Source: Microlunatus parietis (GTDB lineage Bacteria; Actinomycetota; Actinomycetes; Propionibacteriales; Propionibacteriaceae). From it: DNA of 64,000 nt. Made by a program: the position numbers and the translations under genes. Location: NCBI RefSeq assembly GCF_013407955.1, contig NZ_JACCBU010000001.1:7130001-7194000 (forward strand), given 5' to 3'. The notes beneath the pieces are model-generated. The model saw only the letters and a list, made by a program, of their open reading frames with translations. It did no database searches and had not been told where the DNA came from. Shown piece by piece: positions 1 to 8,710 of this stretch; position 1 is the first letter of the stretch; each line of letters starts with the position of its first letter.

Positions 1-425
1 AGCAGGATCTCGCCCGAGTCCTCCGGTGCCCCGTCCTCGACGCCGACCAGCCAGATCCCGAGCATGCAGGCCGGGTCCGGGCTGGCCGCGGCGGTCACCT
101 CGACCCGGCCGGCGCTCGGGGTCCACAGGTGCCGCGTGGGCACGGCGGTCCGCACCACCAGCCCGTCGGTACGGTGCCGCTGCTGACCCGTGCTGCTGCC
201 GACCGGCCCGGCGAAGCTGCCGGTCTGCAGCCCGGACGTCCGCATCGGGCCGTCCTCGACCCGCCACGCCGGTTGATCATGATCGATCCGCAGCCGCAAC
301 CCGTCCGGTACGAACGCGTAGCGCGCGGCCGACCGGTCGAGCGTCGTCCAGTGCGGGAAGTAGTGGTCGAGCCACCGGCCCTGATCGAGAACCGGGCCGG
401 TGAACTCGTCGTTCAGGTCGACCAT
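1..425 (-). CDS. GH16-like glycoside hydrolase, 3' part missing
   Basis: The reading frame starts at ATG 425 and runs off the left edge, so only about 141 N-terminal residues are visible. It starts MVDLNDEFTGP and continues with Trp/Tyr-rich beta-strand sequence such as GRWLDHYFPHW. The last visible residues, EDSGEIL, resemble the approach to the GH16 catalytic ExDxxE motif, but the catalytic residues themselves lie outside the window. No signal peptide is visible, so a cytoplasmic or non-classically exported enzyme is likely. A Shine-Dalgarno GGAGG lies 6 bases upstream. It is the last visible gene of the left-going sugar-transport operon, 51 bases after the binding-protein gene, which suggests it acts on the imported oligosaccharide. 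The family assignment rests on overall pattern; another concanavalin-like lectin/glucanase family is possible. Confidence 0.6.
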   Translation of the reverse strand, partial: MVDLNDEFTGPVLDQGRWLDHYFPHWTTLDRSAARYAFVPDGLRLRIDHDQPAWRVEDGPMRTSGLQTGSFAGPVGSSTGQQRHRTDGLVVRTAVPTRHLWTPSAGRVEVTAAASPDPACMLGIWLVGVEDGAPEDSGEIL

Positions 426-476
426 GATCGCCTCCAAGATCACGAGGCGATCAGGCTAACGGGTGCCCCTGACAGC

Positions 477-2219
477 TCACTGGGGCCGAGCGTCGTACGC
501 CTGCTGGGTGAGCTGCAGATACGTGGGCAGGCCCATCTGCTCGAGCTGGGACAGGTAGCCGTTCCAGGCCGCGTCGTCGTTCACGTCCAGCTGTCCGGTG
601 GCGAACTTGGCCAGGTGGATCGACACCGCCGAGGTCAGGTTGGCCTCGATGTCGCCGCGCTGGGCGGTGACGTCCGGGGTGTACAGCAGGCGCGGCAGGA
701 ACTGGTCCTCCGGCTGCGCGTACTCCTTGTAGAGCTCGGCGATCTTGTCCAGGTTCGGCACCGACGGGTCGACCTTCTCGCCGGCCCGGAAGTCGGCCGA
801 GCGGTACATGATCGCGTACTGGTTCCAGCCGTCGCCGACCGGGATCTTGTCCCGCGGGATGCCGGCCCAGACGGCCTGCTTGCCTCCGCTGCCCTGCTCG
901 CCCTTCTTCGCCCAGCGCCAGCCGGCGTCCTTCGGCCCGGCGTACGCGCGCAGGGTCGATTCGAGCTCCATCTGCGCATCGGCCCAGCGGACCAAAGCGG
1001 CCGGGTCCTTGCAGGCGCTGGTGATCGCCATCGCGTTGGTGAACGGCGCATTGCCGTACGTCCAGGTGCCGATCCGGGTGCCGTCCGGCCCGGCCAGCGG
1101 CGGCACCGGGACGTAGTCGCGCCACAGCGCGTCATCGCCGGGGTCCATGTTGACCCAGGCGGCCCAGTTGAAGGCACGGCAGACGCCGATCAGGCCGTTG
1201 TTGCCGAGCTTGGTCAGCTCCTCGCCCTTCACCGTGAACGTCTGCTGGGTCAGCGTCCCGTCGTCGAACAGCTGGCGCATGAAGCGCAGCCCGTTCCGCC
1301 AGCCCTCGCTGTTCGCGGCGAACTCGACCTTGCCCTGGTTCAGCCGCAGGTAGACCGCGCCGGAGGTCGGCCCCGGGTTGTAGGTGAACGGCCCCATCAT
1401 GAACTGGTCCACCGGGTCGTACGTCACATCGCCGCCCAGGAACGGCAGGAAACCCTCCTTGCCGCTCGGGTTCTCCGCCTTGAACGCCAGCAGCAGTTGC
1501 CGGAACTCCTCCGTGCTCTCCGGCATCTTGGCGCCGACCTTGTCCAGATACTTCTGGTTGACGAACGCACGGGCTCCGGCGCAGCGGCAGTGGAAGCAGT
1601 CGTTGACGCCGCCGAAGTTGTAGATCTTGCCGTCCTGGGCGAGGTTGGTCCGCCGCACGTCGGGCAGGTCGGTCAGCAACTGCCGCATGTGCGGCGCCGA
1701 GGTCTCGATGTGTTGATCAAGAGCCTGGAACAGCCCTTGCTGCCCGTACAGGGCGATCTGGTCCCGGGTCAGCCCGACCGCCATGAAGGCGTCCGGAAGA
1801 TCACCCGAGGCGATCATCGCGTTGATCTTGGACAGGTCCGCACTGCCGTCGGGGTTGGTGACCAGCACCGCGTCGAACTGGACCTTGACGCCGGTGTGCT
1901 CCTCCAGCCACTTCGTGTACGTGTTGTTGTTCCAGTCGCCGACCACCGTGGTGTCCTGCGGTACGACGATCCGGAACGTGGTGCTGCCGTCGGCGAACGG
2001 CTTCAGTTGGGTCGCCTTCGGACCGACGTACGGGTCGGGATACAGCACGCCCTCGGTCTCGGGGCCGAGTTCGACCTTGGGTCCGGTGCCGGCAGCGCTG
2101 CTGGACGGGCCGGAGCCGGGGGCCTCGCCGCCGGTCGTGCAGCCGGCGACCAGCCCGGCCGAGACGCCGGCCGCGCCGGCGAGCAGACTGCGGCGGGACA
2201 GATCACTGAGATCGACCAT
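477..2219 (-). CDS. Extracellular sugar-binding lipoprotein of an ABC importer (LplA/YtcQ type)
   Basis: This 580-residue protein begins with a twin-arginine-like stretch SRRSLLAG (residues 8-15) followed by a lipobox LVAGC with Cys27, so it is probably exported folded and lipid-anchored outside the membrane. A Ser/Gly/Pro-rich linker follows, then a long periplasmic-binding fold of the large-substrate class. The length above 500 residues fits LplA/YtcQ-type binding proteins that take oligosaccharides, rather than the 400-residue monosaccharide type. The start has a strong AAAGGAAA ribosome site. Two permease genes lie immediately upstream in the same operon. No ATPase gene is present, so a shared MsmK/UgpC-like ATPase is expected from elsewhere. 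The substrate is inferred only from the neighbouring fucosidase and GH3 genes. Confidence 0.88.
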   Translation of the reverse strand: MVDLSDLSRRSLLAGAAGVSAGLVAGCTTGGEAPGSGPSSSAAGTGPKVELGPETEGVLYPDPYVGPKATQLKPFADGSTTFRIVVPQDTTVVGDWNNNTYTKWLEEHTGVKVQFDAVLVTNPDGSADLSKINAMIASGDLPDAFMAVGLTRDQIALYGQQGLFQALDQHIETSAPHMRQLLTDLPDVRRTNLAQDGKIYNFGGVNDCFHCRCAGARAFVNQKYLDKVGAKMPESTEEFRQLLLAFKAENPSGKEGFLPFLGGDVTYDPVDQFMMGPFTYNPGPTSGAVYLRLNQGKVEFAANSEGWRNGLRFMRQLFDDGTLTQQTFTVKGEELTKLGNNGLIGVCRAFNWAAWVNMDPGDDALWRDYVPVPPLAGPDGTRIGTWTYGNAPFTNAMAITSACKDPAALVRWADAQMELESTLRAYAGPKDAGWRWAKKGEQGSGGKQAVWAGIPRDKIPVGDGWNQYAIMYRSADFRAGEKVDPSVPNLDKIAELYKEYAQPEDQFLPRLLYTPDVTAQRGDIEANLTSAVSIHLAKFATGQLDVNDDAAWNGYLSQLEQMGLPTYLQLTQQAYDARPQ

Positions 2220-2232
2220 GATCGTTTCCTTT

Positions 2233-3243
2233 CTAGAAGAGGGAGGTCTTGGCGACGCGCCGGGCCAGCCAATTGGCCAGGATCAGCAGGATCAGGGCGA
2301 TCACGGACTTGAACAGGCCGATCGCGGTCGCATAGGAGAACTGGGGGACGGTCGACGCAAGGCCGACCCGGTAGACGTAGGTGTCCAGCACCTCGGACCC
2401 GGCCAGGTTGAGCGGGTTCTGCATCAGCAGCACCTTCTCGAACCCGCTGTTCAGCATCGCGCCCATGTTCAAGATCAACAACGTGATGCTGACCGGCAGT
2501 ACGGCCGGGAAGTCGATGTGCCAGATCCGGCGCAGGATGTTGGCGCCGTCCACCTTGGCTGCCTCGTGCAACTCCGGGTCGACACCGGACAGCGCGGCCA
2601 GGTAGATGATCGCCGACCAGCCGAGGGTCTGCCAGGCGCCGGACCAGACGTACATGTGCCGGAACGAGTCCGGGCTGGCCAGGAAGTCGAACGGCCGGCC
2701 GCCGAACAGCTGCAGCACCTGATTGACGATGCCGCCGTTGGGGGAGAACAGCATCACCATCATGCCGACCACGACCACCGTCGAGATGAAGTGCGGCGCG
2801 TACGTGATCAACTGCACTCCGCGCCGGAACAGGGTGCTGCGGACCACGTTCATCAACAGCGCCAGGATGATCGGCAGCGGGAACAGCGCGACCAGCTCGT
2901 AGACGTTGAGGATCAGCGTGTTCGTGATCACCGGCCAGAACTGGTACGACGCGATGAACCGCTCCAGGTGCTGCAACCCGACCCACGGGCTGCCCAGGAT
3001 GCCCTGCACGATGTTGTAGTTGCGGAACGCGATCTGCAGGCCGTAGAGCGGCCAGTAGAGGAAGACGATCACGTACGCCAGCGGCAGGGCCAGCATCAGG
3101 TAGAGCTGCCAGGACTGCAGGATCCGGACCAGGGTGCGCTTCTTGCGGGGCGTCACGATGGCGGTGTGTTCGTCCCGGGGCCTCCGCGGCGCCGTTCGGG
3201 GGAGCGTAGCGGAGGCGGAGGACTGCGTCGTGGGGTTGGTCAC
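2233..3243 (-). CDS. ABC sugar transporter permease, LplB/YtcP-like
   Basis: The 336-residue inner-membrane permease has a short charged N-terminus, then about six hydrophobic segments beginning at SWQLYLMLALPLAYVIVF. The cytoplasmic EAA loop that docks the ATPase is visible as ELHEAAKVDGAN. I place the start at GTG 3243 because it overlaps the upstream permease stop as GTGA. The frame stays open much further upstream, but that extension is an Arg/Pro-rich antisense-type sequence inside the neighbouring gene. The overlap implies translational coupling with the partner permease. The solute-binding protein follows 13 bases downstream. Confidence 0.88.
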   Translation of the reverse strand: MTNPTTQSSASATLPRTAPRRPRDEHTAIVTPRKKRTLVRILQSWQLYLMLALPLAYVIVFLYWPLYGLQIAFRNYNIVQGILGSPWVGLQHLERFIASYQFWPVITNTLILNVYELVALFPLPIILALLMNVVRSTLFRRGVQLITYAPHFISTVVVVGMMVMLFSPNGGIVNQVLQLFGGRPFDFLASPDSFRHMYVWSGAWQTLGWSAIIYLAALSGVDPELHEAAKVDGANILRRIWHIDFPAVLPVSITLLILNMGAMLNSGFEKVLLMQNPLNLAGSEVLDTYVYRVGLASTVPQFSYATAIGLFKSVIALILLILANWLARRVAKTSLF

Positions 3244-4130
3244 TTGAGGGATCCGATCAGTGCGCCCTTGACGAAGTGGCGTTGGACGAAGGGGTACGCG
3301 ATCAGCGGCGGGATCATCGCGACCACGATCAGCGCGTACCGGAGCTTGTCGAAGAGGTCCTGCCGGCGGGCGAACTCGGCGGCGCTCATGCTGCCCATGT
3401 CGGTGGGGGACACGCTGGCCAGGGTGAGCACCTCGCGCAGCACCAGCTGCAGTGGATAGAGGTTCTGGTCGGTCAGATAGAGCATCGCGGAGAACCAGCC
3501 GTTCCACTGCCCGACGGCGTAGAAGAGCAGGTTGACCGCGATGATCGGCTTGCTCAGCGGCAGCGCCACTCGGAGGAAGAACTGGGCGTCGCTGGCGCCG
3601 TCGATCTTGGCCGCCTCGAGCAGCTCGCCCGGGATGTTCAGCTGGTAGAAGGTCCGGGTGATGATCACGTTGAACACCGCCATCGCGCCGGGCAGCACGA
3701 TCGCCCAGACCGTGTTCAGCAGGCCGAGCTGCTGGACCACGATGTAGTTGGGGATGATGCCCGCCGAGAACAGCGTGGGGATCAGCACGAAGAAGGTGAG
3801 CCAGCGGCGGCCGGGCAGGTCCGGCCGGGACAGCGGGTACGCGCAGAGGACCGTGAGCACGGTGCCGATCACCGCGCCGGCGACCGCGTAGAAGATCGAG
3901 TTCGCCATCCCGCGCAGCAGCGGCGGGGCGGCGAAGATCGTCTGGTACGCGTCGACGTTGAACCCGACCGGGAACAGTTTCACGGCGCCGGTACTGATCG
4001 CCTCGGCACTGCTCAGCGAACTGCTCACCACGTAGACCAACGGATACACCACCGAGAGCGCGAACAACGCCAGGATGCAGTAGTTGATCACGTGGAAGCC
4101 CCGGTCGATGCGGGGTTCACGGATGCGCAT
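3240..4130 (-). CDS. ABC sugar transporter permease, LplC/YtcP-like
   Basis: This second permease (296 residues) begins MRIREPRIDRG and has a first membrane segment at about residues 15-35. Its EAA loop reads ELLEAAKIDGAS. The C-terminus ends AYPFVQRHFVKGALIGSLK, a typical ending for this family. I chose ATG 4130 rather than an in-frame ATG at 4163 because a purine-rich ribosome site (GGAGGAAGGGAGG) lies between the two and is correctly spaced only for 4130. It is the first gene of the left-going transport operon and diverges from the ROK regulator. Confidence 0.9.
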   Translation of the reverse strand: MRIREPRIDRGFHVINYCILALFALSVVYPLVYVVSSSLSSAEAISTGAVKLFPVGFNVDAYQTIFAAPPLLRGMANSIFYAVAGAVIGTVLTVLCAYPLSRPDLPGRRWLTFFVLIPTLFSAGIIPNYIVVQQLGLLNTVWAIVLPGAMAVFNVIITRTFYQLNIPGELLEAAKIDGASDAQFFLRVALPLSKPIIAVNLLFYAVGQWNGWFSAMLYLTDQNLYPLQLVLREVLTLASVSPTDMGSMSAAEFARRQDLFDKLRYALIVVAMIPPLIAYPFVQRHFVKGALIGSLK

Positions 4131-4272
4131 GCAGTGGAACCTCCCTTCCTCCTCGAAGATCATCGCTGACCGGATGGAAACTAACAGGCAGGCTACCTAA
4201 TAGTTAATTCGTGCGCTAGTGTTTGCGACGCACCAATCAAGAGCGGGCCTTGATAGCTGGGAGAATGGCGGC
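4131..4272. promoter_or_regulatory. Divergent promoter region with a candidate operator palindrome
   Basis: This intergenic region separates the transport operon from the ROK regulator and is the most AT-rich stretch of the locus around 4175-4210. A perfect inverted repeat ATCAAG-N7-CTTGAT occupies 4236-4254, a few bases before the regulator start. By position it is the best candidate binding site for the ROK protein, acting on its own gene and possibly on both operons. The palindrome is seen directly; the assignment to this regulator is inference. Confidence 0.5.
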
Positions 4273-5232
4273 GTGAAGTCCAAGAGCGATGACCGGGTGA
4301 TCGAGCTGCTGCTCGCCCGCGGGCCGCTGGACCGTCCGGCGCTGGCGGAGCTGGCCGGGCTGTCCAGGCCGTCGACGGGCGAGTTGATCACGCGGTTGAT
4401 CAACGCCGGCCTGGTCGAGGAGGACGGCGAGATCCCGACCGGCCGCCGCGGTCCGAACGCGATGCGCTACCGGTTGCGCCGCGGCTGCGGCAGCGTGGTC
4501 GGCCTGGAGATCCAGCCGGATCATGCCGAGGCGGTGCTGGCCGACGTCGACGGAACGGAACTGGAGCGGATCCGGGTCAAGGCACGGCAGAACGAGCGGC
4601 CGGCCACGCTGGTCCGCCGCGCTGTCCGCGCCTTCCGGGGCGCGGACCGGCTGCAGGCCGTGGTCGTCGCGACTCCGGGCATCGTGGATCGGCAGGGCAA
4701 CGTGGTGTTCGTCTCCGACCATCCGCACTGGGCCGGCCCGCAGGGTGCCCGGCTGACCGAGGCGCTCGGCGTACCGGTGGTGCTGGAGAACGACACCAAC
4801 CTGGCCGGCGTCGCCGAACACCGCTACGGCGCGGCGGCCGACTCCGACGATTTCGTACTGCTCCGGTTCACCGAGAGCCTGAGCGCGGCGCTGGTGCTGG
4901 ACGGCCGGCTGGTCCGCGGCGCCAACGGGGCGGCCGGTGAGATCGGCTTCCATCCGTATCAGCGGACGGCGGCCGAGGTGATCGGGCAGCTGACCGAGGC
5001 GGCGATCGCGCTCTGCGCCGTGGCCGATCCCGAACTGGTGGTGCTGTCCGGCCCGCAGGCGACGGCAGAGGTGGCCGAGGCGGTCGAGGAGCAGGTGGCG
5101 GCGACGTCGCTGTTCCGGCCGCGGGTGGTGCCGAGTGCGTTGCCGGACGGTGCCGCGGTGCGCGGCGCCCTGGCGTTGGCCCTGGACCGGGGCCGTGACC
5201 GTGTCTACTTCGACGAGGAGCCCGAACGTTGA
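4273..5232 (+). CDS. ROK-family transcriptional regulator
   Basis: The protein has 319 residues from GTG 4273, preceded by GGGAG ten bases upstream. Residues 1-60 form a winged helix-turn-helix (LAELAGLSRPSTGELITRL). After this comes a sugar-kinase-like ROK fold with the ATP/phosphate loop VVVATPGIVD and the LENDTNLAGVAEHRYG motif. The usual ROK zinc motif (CxCGxxGCxE) after GEIGFHP is absent, so it is a regulator and probably not a kinase. It is shorter than typical 380-400-residue NagC/XylR proteins. It likely senses an internal sugar and represses the divergent transport operon. Its stop overlaps the fucosidase start by four bases (TTGA), giving a regulator-hydrolase operon. Confidence 0.85.
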   Translation: MKSKSDDRVIELLLARGPLDRPALAELAGLSRPSTGELITRLINAGLVEEDGEIPTGRRGPNAMRYRLRRGCGSVVGLEIQPDHAEAVLADVDGTELERIRVKARQNERPATLVRRAVRAFRGADRLQAVVVATPGIVDRQGNVVFVSDHPHWAGPQGARLTEALGVPVVLENDTNLAGVAEHRYGAAADSDDFVLLRFTESLSAALVLDGRLVRGANGAAGEIGFHPYQRTAAEVIGQLTEAAIALCAVADPELVVLSGPQATAEVAEAVEEQVAATSLFRPRVVPSALPDGAAVRGALALALDRGRDRVYFDEEPER

Positions 5233-6497
5233 CCTCCCTGGAACGGACCCTCACCCCGACCCCGGAACAGCTGCGCTGGCAGCACTGGGGCCTTGGTGTC
5301 TTCTTCCATTTCGGCCTGAACACCTTCCACGGCAAGGAATGGAGCGACGGCACGCTGCCCGCGGCCAGCTTCGACCCGGCCGAGTTGGACGCCCGGCAGT
5401 GGGTGGCGGTGGCCAAGGAAGCGGGCGCCCGGTACGTGGTGCTGACCGCGAAGCACCACGACGGGTTCTGCCTCTGGCCGACCGAGACGACCGACTACTC
5501 GGTCGCGAGCAGCCCCTGGAAGGACGGTCGCGGTGACGTGGTCGGCGACGTCGCGGCAGCCTGCGCGGAGGCCGGCCTGGGGCTCGGCCTCTACCTGTCG
5601 CCGTGGGACCGGAACGCCCCCTGCTACGACGATCCGGCGGCCTATGACGACTTCTACGTCCGCCAGCTGACCGAGCTGTGCACGCGGTACGGGCCGCTGG
5701 TCGAGCTCTGGTTCGACGGGGCCGGCTCGCAGGGCCGTACCTACGACTGGGCGGCGATCATGGACGTGGTGCACACCCACCAGCCGGGTGCGATGGTCTT
5801 CAACATGGGCGACCCGACGATCCGCTGGGTCGGCAACGAGGACGGCTACTCCGCGGATCCGTACTCCTACGTGATCGACCACACCAAGATGGACAACTAC
5901 ACGGTGGTCACCACGACGTTCAGCGAGGCGCTCTACCTCCCGATCGAGTGCGATGTGTCGCTGCGCCGCGGCTGGTTCTGGCAGCCGGCCGAGCAGCCCA
6001 AGGACCTTGATCATCTGCTGGCCATCTACTACCGGTCGATCGGCCTCGGCGCGAACCTGCTGCTGAACATCCCGCCGGACCGGCGCGGCCTGATCGACGA
6101 CGCGGACCGGGCCCGGGTGGCCGAATGGGCCGCCGAGCTGGACCGCCGGTTCGCCGATCCGATCCCGGCCAAGCTCACCGAGACCGAGGACGGAGTCATG
6201 ATCGACTTCGGTGCCGAGGTGGAGCTCGATCACCTGGCCCTGATCGAGGAACTCGCCGACGGGCAGCGGATCACCGGCCACACGGTCTTCGACCAAGATC
6301 AACAACTGGTCGCCGGGCAGACCGTCGGCAGCCGGCGGTTGCACGCGTTCCCGGCCCGCCGCGTGGAGCGGTTGTCGATCAAGCTCGACGGTGACGCGCC
6401 GCGGCTGGCCGAGGTGATCGGCTATGCGACCGGGGTCTCGGAGATCCCGGAGCTGCCGGCCGACTACCGGGCCACGACCACGGCCCCGCTGGACTGA
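5229..6497 (+). CDS. GH29 alpha-L-fucosidase
   Basis: This 422-residue enzyme begins at a TTG overlapping the regulator stop and has no signal peptide, so it should act in the cytoplasm on imported substrate. Typical GH29 signatures are visible: WSDGTLPAASFDP near residue 40, TAKHHDGFCLWPT near residue 75, and ELWFDGAG near residue 160, whose Asp is the expected nucleophile. The C-terminal third is a small beta domain. GH29 enzymes release terminal alpha-L-fucose with retention of configuration. The next gene, a GH3 glycosidase, starts within its stop codon (TGATG), so the two are probably co-translated. Confidence 0.88.
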   Translation: MTSLERTLTPTPEQLRWQHWGLGVFFHFGLNTFHGKEWSDGTLPAASFDPAELDARQWVAVAKEAGARYVVLTAKHHDGFCLWPTETTDYSVASSPWKDGRGDVVGDVAAACAEAGLGLGLYLSPWDRNAPCYDDPAAYDDFYVRQLTELCTRYGPLVELWFDGAGSQGRTYDWAAIMDVVHTHQPGAMVFNMGDPTIRWVGNEDGYSADPYSYVIDHTKMDNYTVVTTTFSEALYLPIECDVSLRRGWFWQPAEQPKDLDHLLAIYYRSIGLGANLLLNIPPDRRGLIDDADRARVAEWAAELDRRFADPIPAKLTETEDGVMIDFGAEVELDHLALIEELADGQRITGHTVFDQDQQLVAGQTVGSRRLHAFPARRVERLSIKLDGDAPRLAEVIGYATGVSEIPELPADYRATTTAPLD

Positions 6498-8710
6498 TGG
6501 CCGACATCGAGGACCTGCTCGGCCGGATGTCCCTGCGGGAGAAGGCCGGGCAGCTCAGCCTGCGGCTGCACGGCTGGACCGCGGTCGACCGGGCCGGTGA
6601 TGATCATGTGCTGACCGGCGCGTTCCACGCCGAGGCGGAGCGGTGCGCCGGGCTCGGTGGGCTGTACGGGGTGTTCCGCTCCGACGCCTGGTCCGGGCGG
6701 GGCTGGCACAACGGCATCCTGCCGGAGCGCCGCGCCGAGGTGGCCGCGCTGGTGGGCGAGGCGGGTCGGCGGAGCTCCCGGCACGGGATCGCGCCGCTGC
6801 TGGTCGAGGAGGCGCCGCACGGGCATCAGAGCCTGGGCCAGACGCTGTTCCCGGTGAATCTCGCTGCCGCGGCGGCCTGGGACCCGGACCTGGTCGAGGA
6901 GTGCGCGGCCGCGATGGGGGCCGAGCTCCGCGCCGCCGGGGTCCACCTGGCGCTGATCTCCGGCCTTGACCTGCTTCGCGACCCGCGCTGGGGCCGCAGC
7001 GAGGAGTGCTTCGGCGAGGATCCGCGGCTGGCCGCGGAGTTGACCGCGGCCCAGGTCCGCGGGCTCGCCGCTGCCGGGGTCGGCGCGGTGATCAAGCACT
7101 TCGCGGCCCAGGGCGAGGGGAGCGGGGGCCGGAACGGGCACTCCGCGGTGATCGGCCCGCACGACCTCGCCGAGCTGCACCTGCCGGCGGCGCTGGCCGG
7201 GATCGAGGCCGGTGCGGTCGGCGTGATGGCGGCCTACAACGACATCGACGGCGTCCCGTGCTGCGCCAACCCGGATCTGCTGACCGGGCTGCTCCGGGAC
7301 CGGTGGGGCTTCGACGGGGTCGTCGTCGGCGACGGGCTGGCGATCGACCGGCTGGCCGGCCAGACCGGCTCGCTGCGGGCCGCCGCCCGGGCCGCGCTGG
7401 TCGCCGGCGTGGACGTCAGCCTGTGGGACACCGCGTACACGTTGCTCGAGGACCTCGTCACCGACGAGCCGGAGCTGGTCGAGGCGGTCGATCGCAGCTG
7501 CCGCCGGGTGCTCCGGCTGAAGCAGCGGTACGGACTGCTGCCCGGACCCGCCGACCCACGGCCGGAGCCGATCGTGGTCCGGGACGCGGCGTCGTTGTCC
7601 CGAGCCCTCGCCGCGCGGTCGTTGATCTTGCTCGACGACCCGGCCGGCGTGCTGCCGGTGAGGGGTCGAACGCGCACTGAGCCTGTCGAAGTGCCGGACA
7701 CGACCGTGCCTCGCCCCCTTCGACAGGCTCAGGACGACGCTTCGACAAGCTCAGGGAACGTCGATGGCACGTTCCTGGTCGCGGTGGCCGGGCCGAACGC
7801 CGACTCCGTCACCGCGATGCTCGGCGACTACGTGCCGCCGCTGCGACCCGGCGACGGCCAGACGGTCCGGGAGGCGCTCGGCGCGCACTGGACGGTGGGC
7901 GACGAAGATGCGGTCGAGCGTGCGGACCTGGTCGTCTGCGTGCTCGGCGGGACCAGCCACAGGGCCTATTCGGAGGAGTTCGCGGACAACGGCGCAGCCG
8001 GTGAGGCGACGGCGGCCAATTGCGGAGAGGGCGTCGACCTCTCCGACCTCGAACTCCCCGGTGATCAGGTCGACTGGCTGCGTGGGATCCGGGCGCGGGC
8101 GCGCGGACCGGTGATCAGCGTCGTGATCACCGGCCGGCCGCACGTGCTCACCGAGGTGATCAAGTTGAGCGACGCGACGGTGCTCGCGTTCTATCCGGGT
8201 CCGTACGGCGCCGGGGCGATCGCCGACCTGCTGACCGGGGCGGCCGAGCCGACCGGGCGGCTGCCGGTGACGCTGCCGTCGGCGACCGGGGTGGTGCCGG
8301 TGCGCTACAACGATCGACTGGACTCGACGCGCAGTTACGTCGATCGGCCGGATCCGGTACTGCGGCCGTTCGGGTCCGGGCTGGGCCTGCGTACCGTCGG
8401 TGTTTCCCGGCTGGCCGCGGCACGCATAGCCGACGGAATCGAGGTTGAGGTCGGGCTGCACCATGATCACGAGACCGCGGTTCCGGAAGTCCTTCAGGTG
8501 TACGGCAAGCGGCTCGGTGGCCCGTTCTGGCCGCGGCAGCGGGAGCTGCTGGCGTTCCGCCGGGTCGAGGTGCCGCCGGGCGGGCAGACGTACCGCTTCG
8601 TGATCATGGAATCCGACGCCTTCGCCGGACCGGACAGCACGACGGTGATCATGGTCGGCGACCGAACCGTCGAGATCAGCGCCACGTCCAGCTGTCCAGC
8701 ACCGCGGTGA
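6497..8710 (+). CDS. GH3 family beta-glycosidase carrying an in-frame repeat insertion
   Basis: The 737-residue protein has the GH3 N-terminal barrel (LGRMSLREKAGQLS near residue 10, KHFAAQGEGSGGRNG near residue 200) and the nucleophile region GVVVGDGLAIDRL near residue 279, with Asp in VVGDG as the predicted nucleophile. The second alpha/beta sandwich domain follows, ending with a fibronectin-like region. No signal peptide is present. A stretch of about 35 residues near positions 390-425 is rich in Arg, Thr and Ser and is encoded by interspersed repeats (see 7677-7756). It sits in the linker before GTFLVAVAGPNA and keeps the frame open. The gene overlaps the 3' end of the opposite-strand neighbour by 35 bases. 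The substrate is not determined; beta-glucoside or beta-xyloside cleavage is usual in the family. Confidence 0.85.
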   Translation: MADIEDLLGRMSLREKAGQLSLRLHGWTAVDRAGDDHVLTGAFHAEAERCAGLGGLYGVFRSDAWSGRGWHNGILPERRAEVAALVGEAGRRSSRHGIAPLLVEEAPHGHQSLGQTLFPVNLAAAAAWDPDLVEECAAAMGAELRAAGVHLALISGLDLLRDPRWGRSEECFGEDPRLAAELTAAQVRGLAAAGVGAVIKHFAAQGEGSGGRNGHSAVIGPHDLAELHLPAALAGIEAGAVGVMAAYNDIDGVPCCANPDLLTGLLRDRWGFDGVVVGDGLAIDRLAGQTGSLRAAARAALVAGVDVSLWDTAYTLLEDLVTDEPELVEAVDRSCRRVLRLKQRYGLLPGPADPRPEPIVVRDAASLSRALAARSLILLDDPAGVLPVRGRTRTEPVEVPDTTVPRPLRQAQDDASTSSGNVDGTFLVAVAGPNADSVTAMLGDYVPPLRPGDGQTVREALGAHWTVGDEDAVERADLVVCVLGGTSHRAYSEEFADNGAAGEATAANCGEGVDLSDLELPGDQVDWLRGIRARARGPVISVVITGRPHVLTEVIKLSDATVLAFYPGPYGAGAIADLLTGAAEPTGRLPVTLPSATGVVPVRYNDRLDSTRSYVDRPDPVLRPFGSGLGLRTVGVSRLAAARIADGIEVEVGLHHDHETAVPEVLQVYGKRLGGPFWPRQRELLAFRRVEVPPGGQTYRFVIMESDAFAGPDSTTVIMVGDRTVEISATSSCPAPR
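7677..7756. repeat. Interspersed palindrome-like repeat inside the GH3 gene (three copies)
   Basis: Three copies of the core CTTCGACAGGCTCAGG are seen. One is inverted at 7677-7690 (CTGAGCCTGTCGAA). Two are direct at 7718-7733 and 7740-7756, with a 22-base period; the last carries one base change (ACAAGC). The same two-copy unit with the same 22-base period occurs at 38590-38628. The insertion is translated as part of the GH3 protein without breaking the frame. Confidence 0.85.

Noticed and set aside
129-2312. A 727-codon plus-strand frame opposite the sugar-binding lipoprotein gene
   Set aside because: Composition is shadow-like and the minus strand encodes a clear lipoprotein with signal and lipobox.
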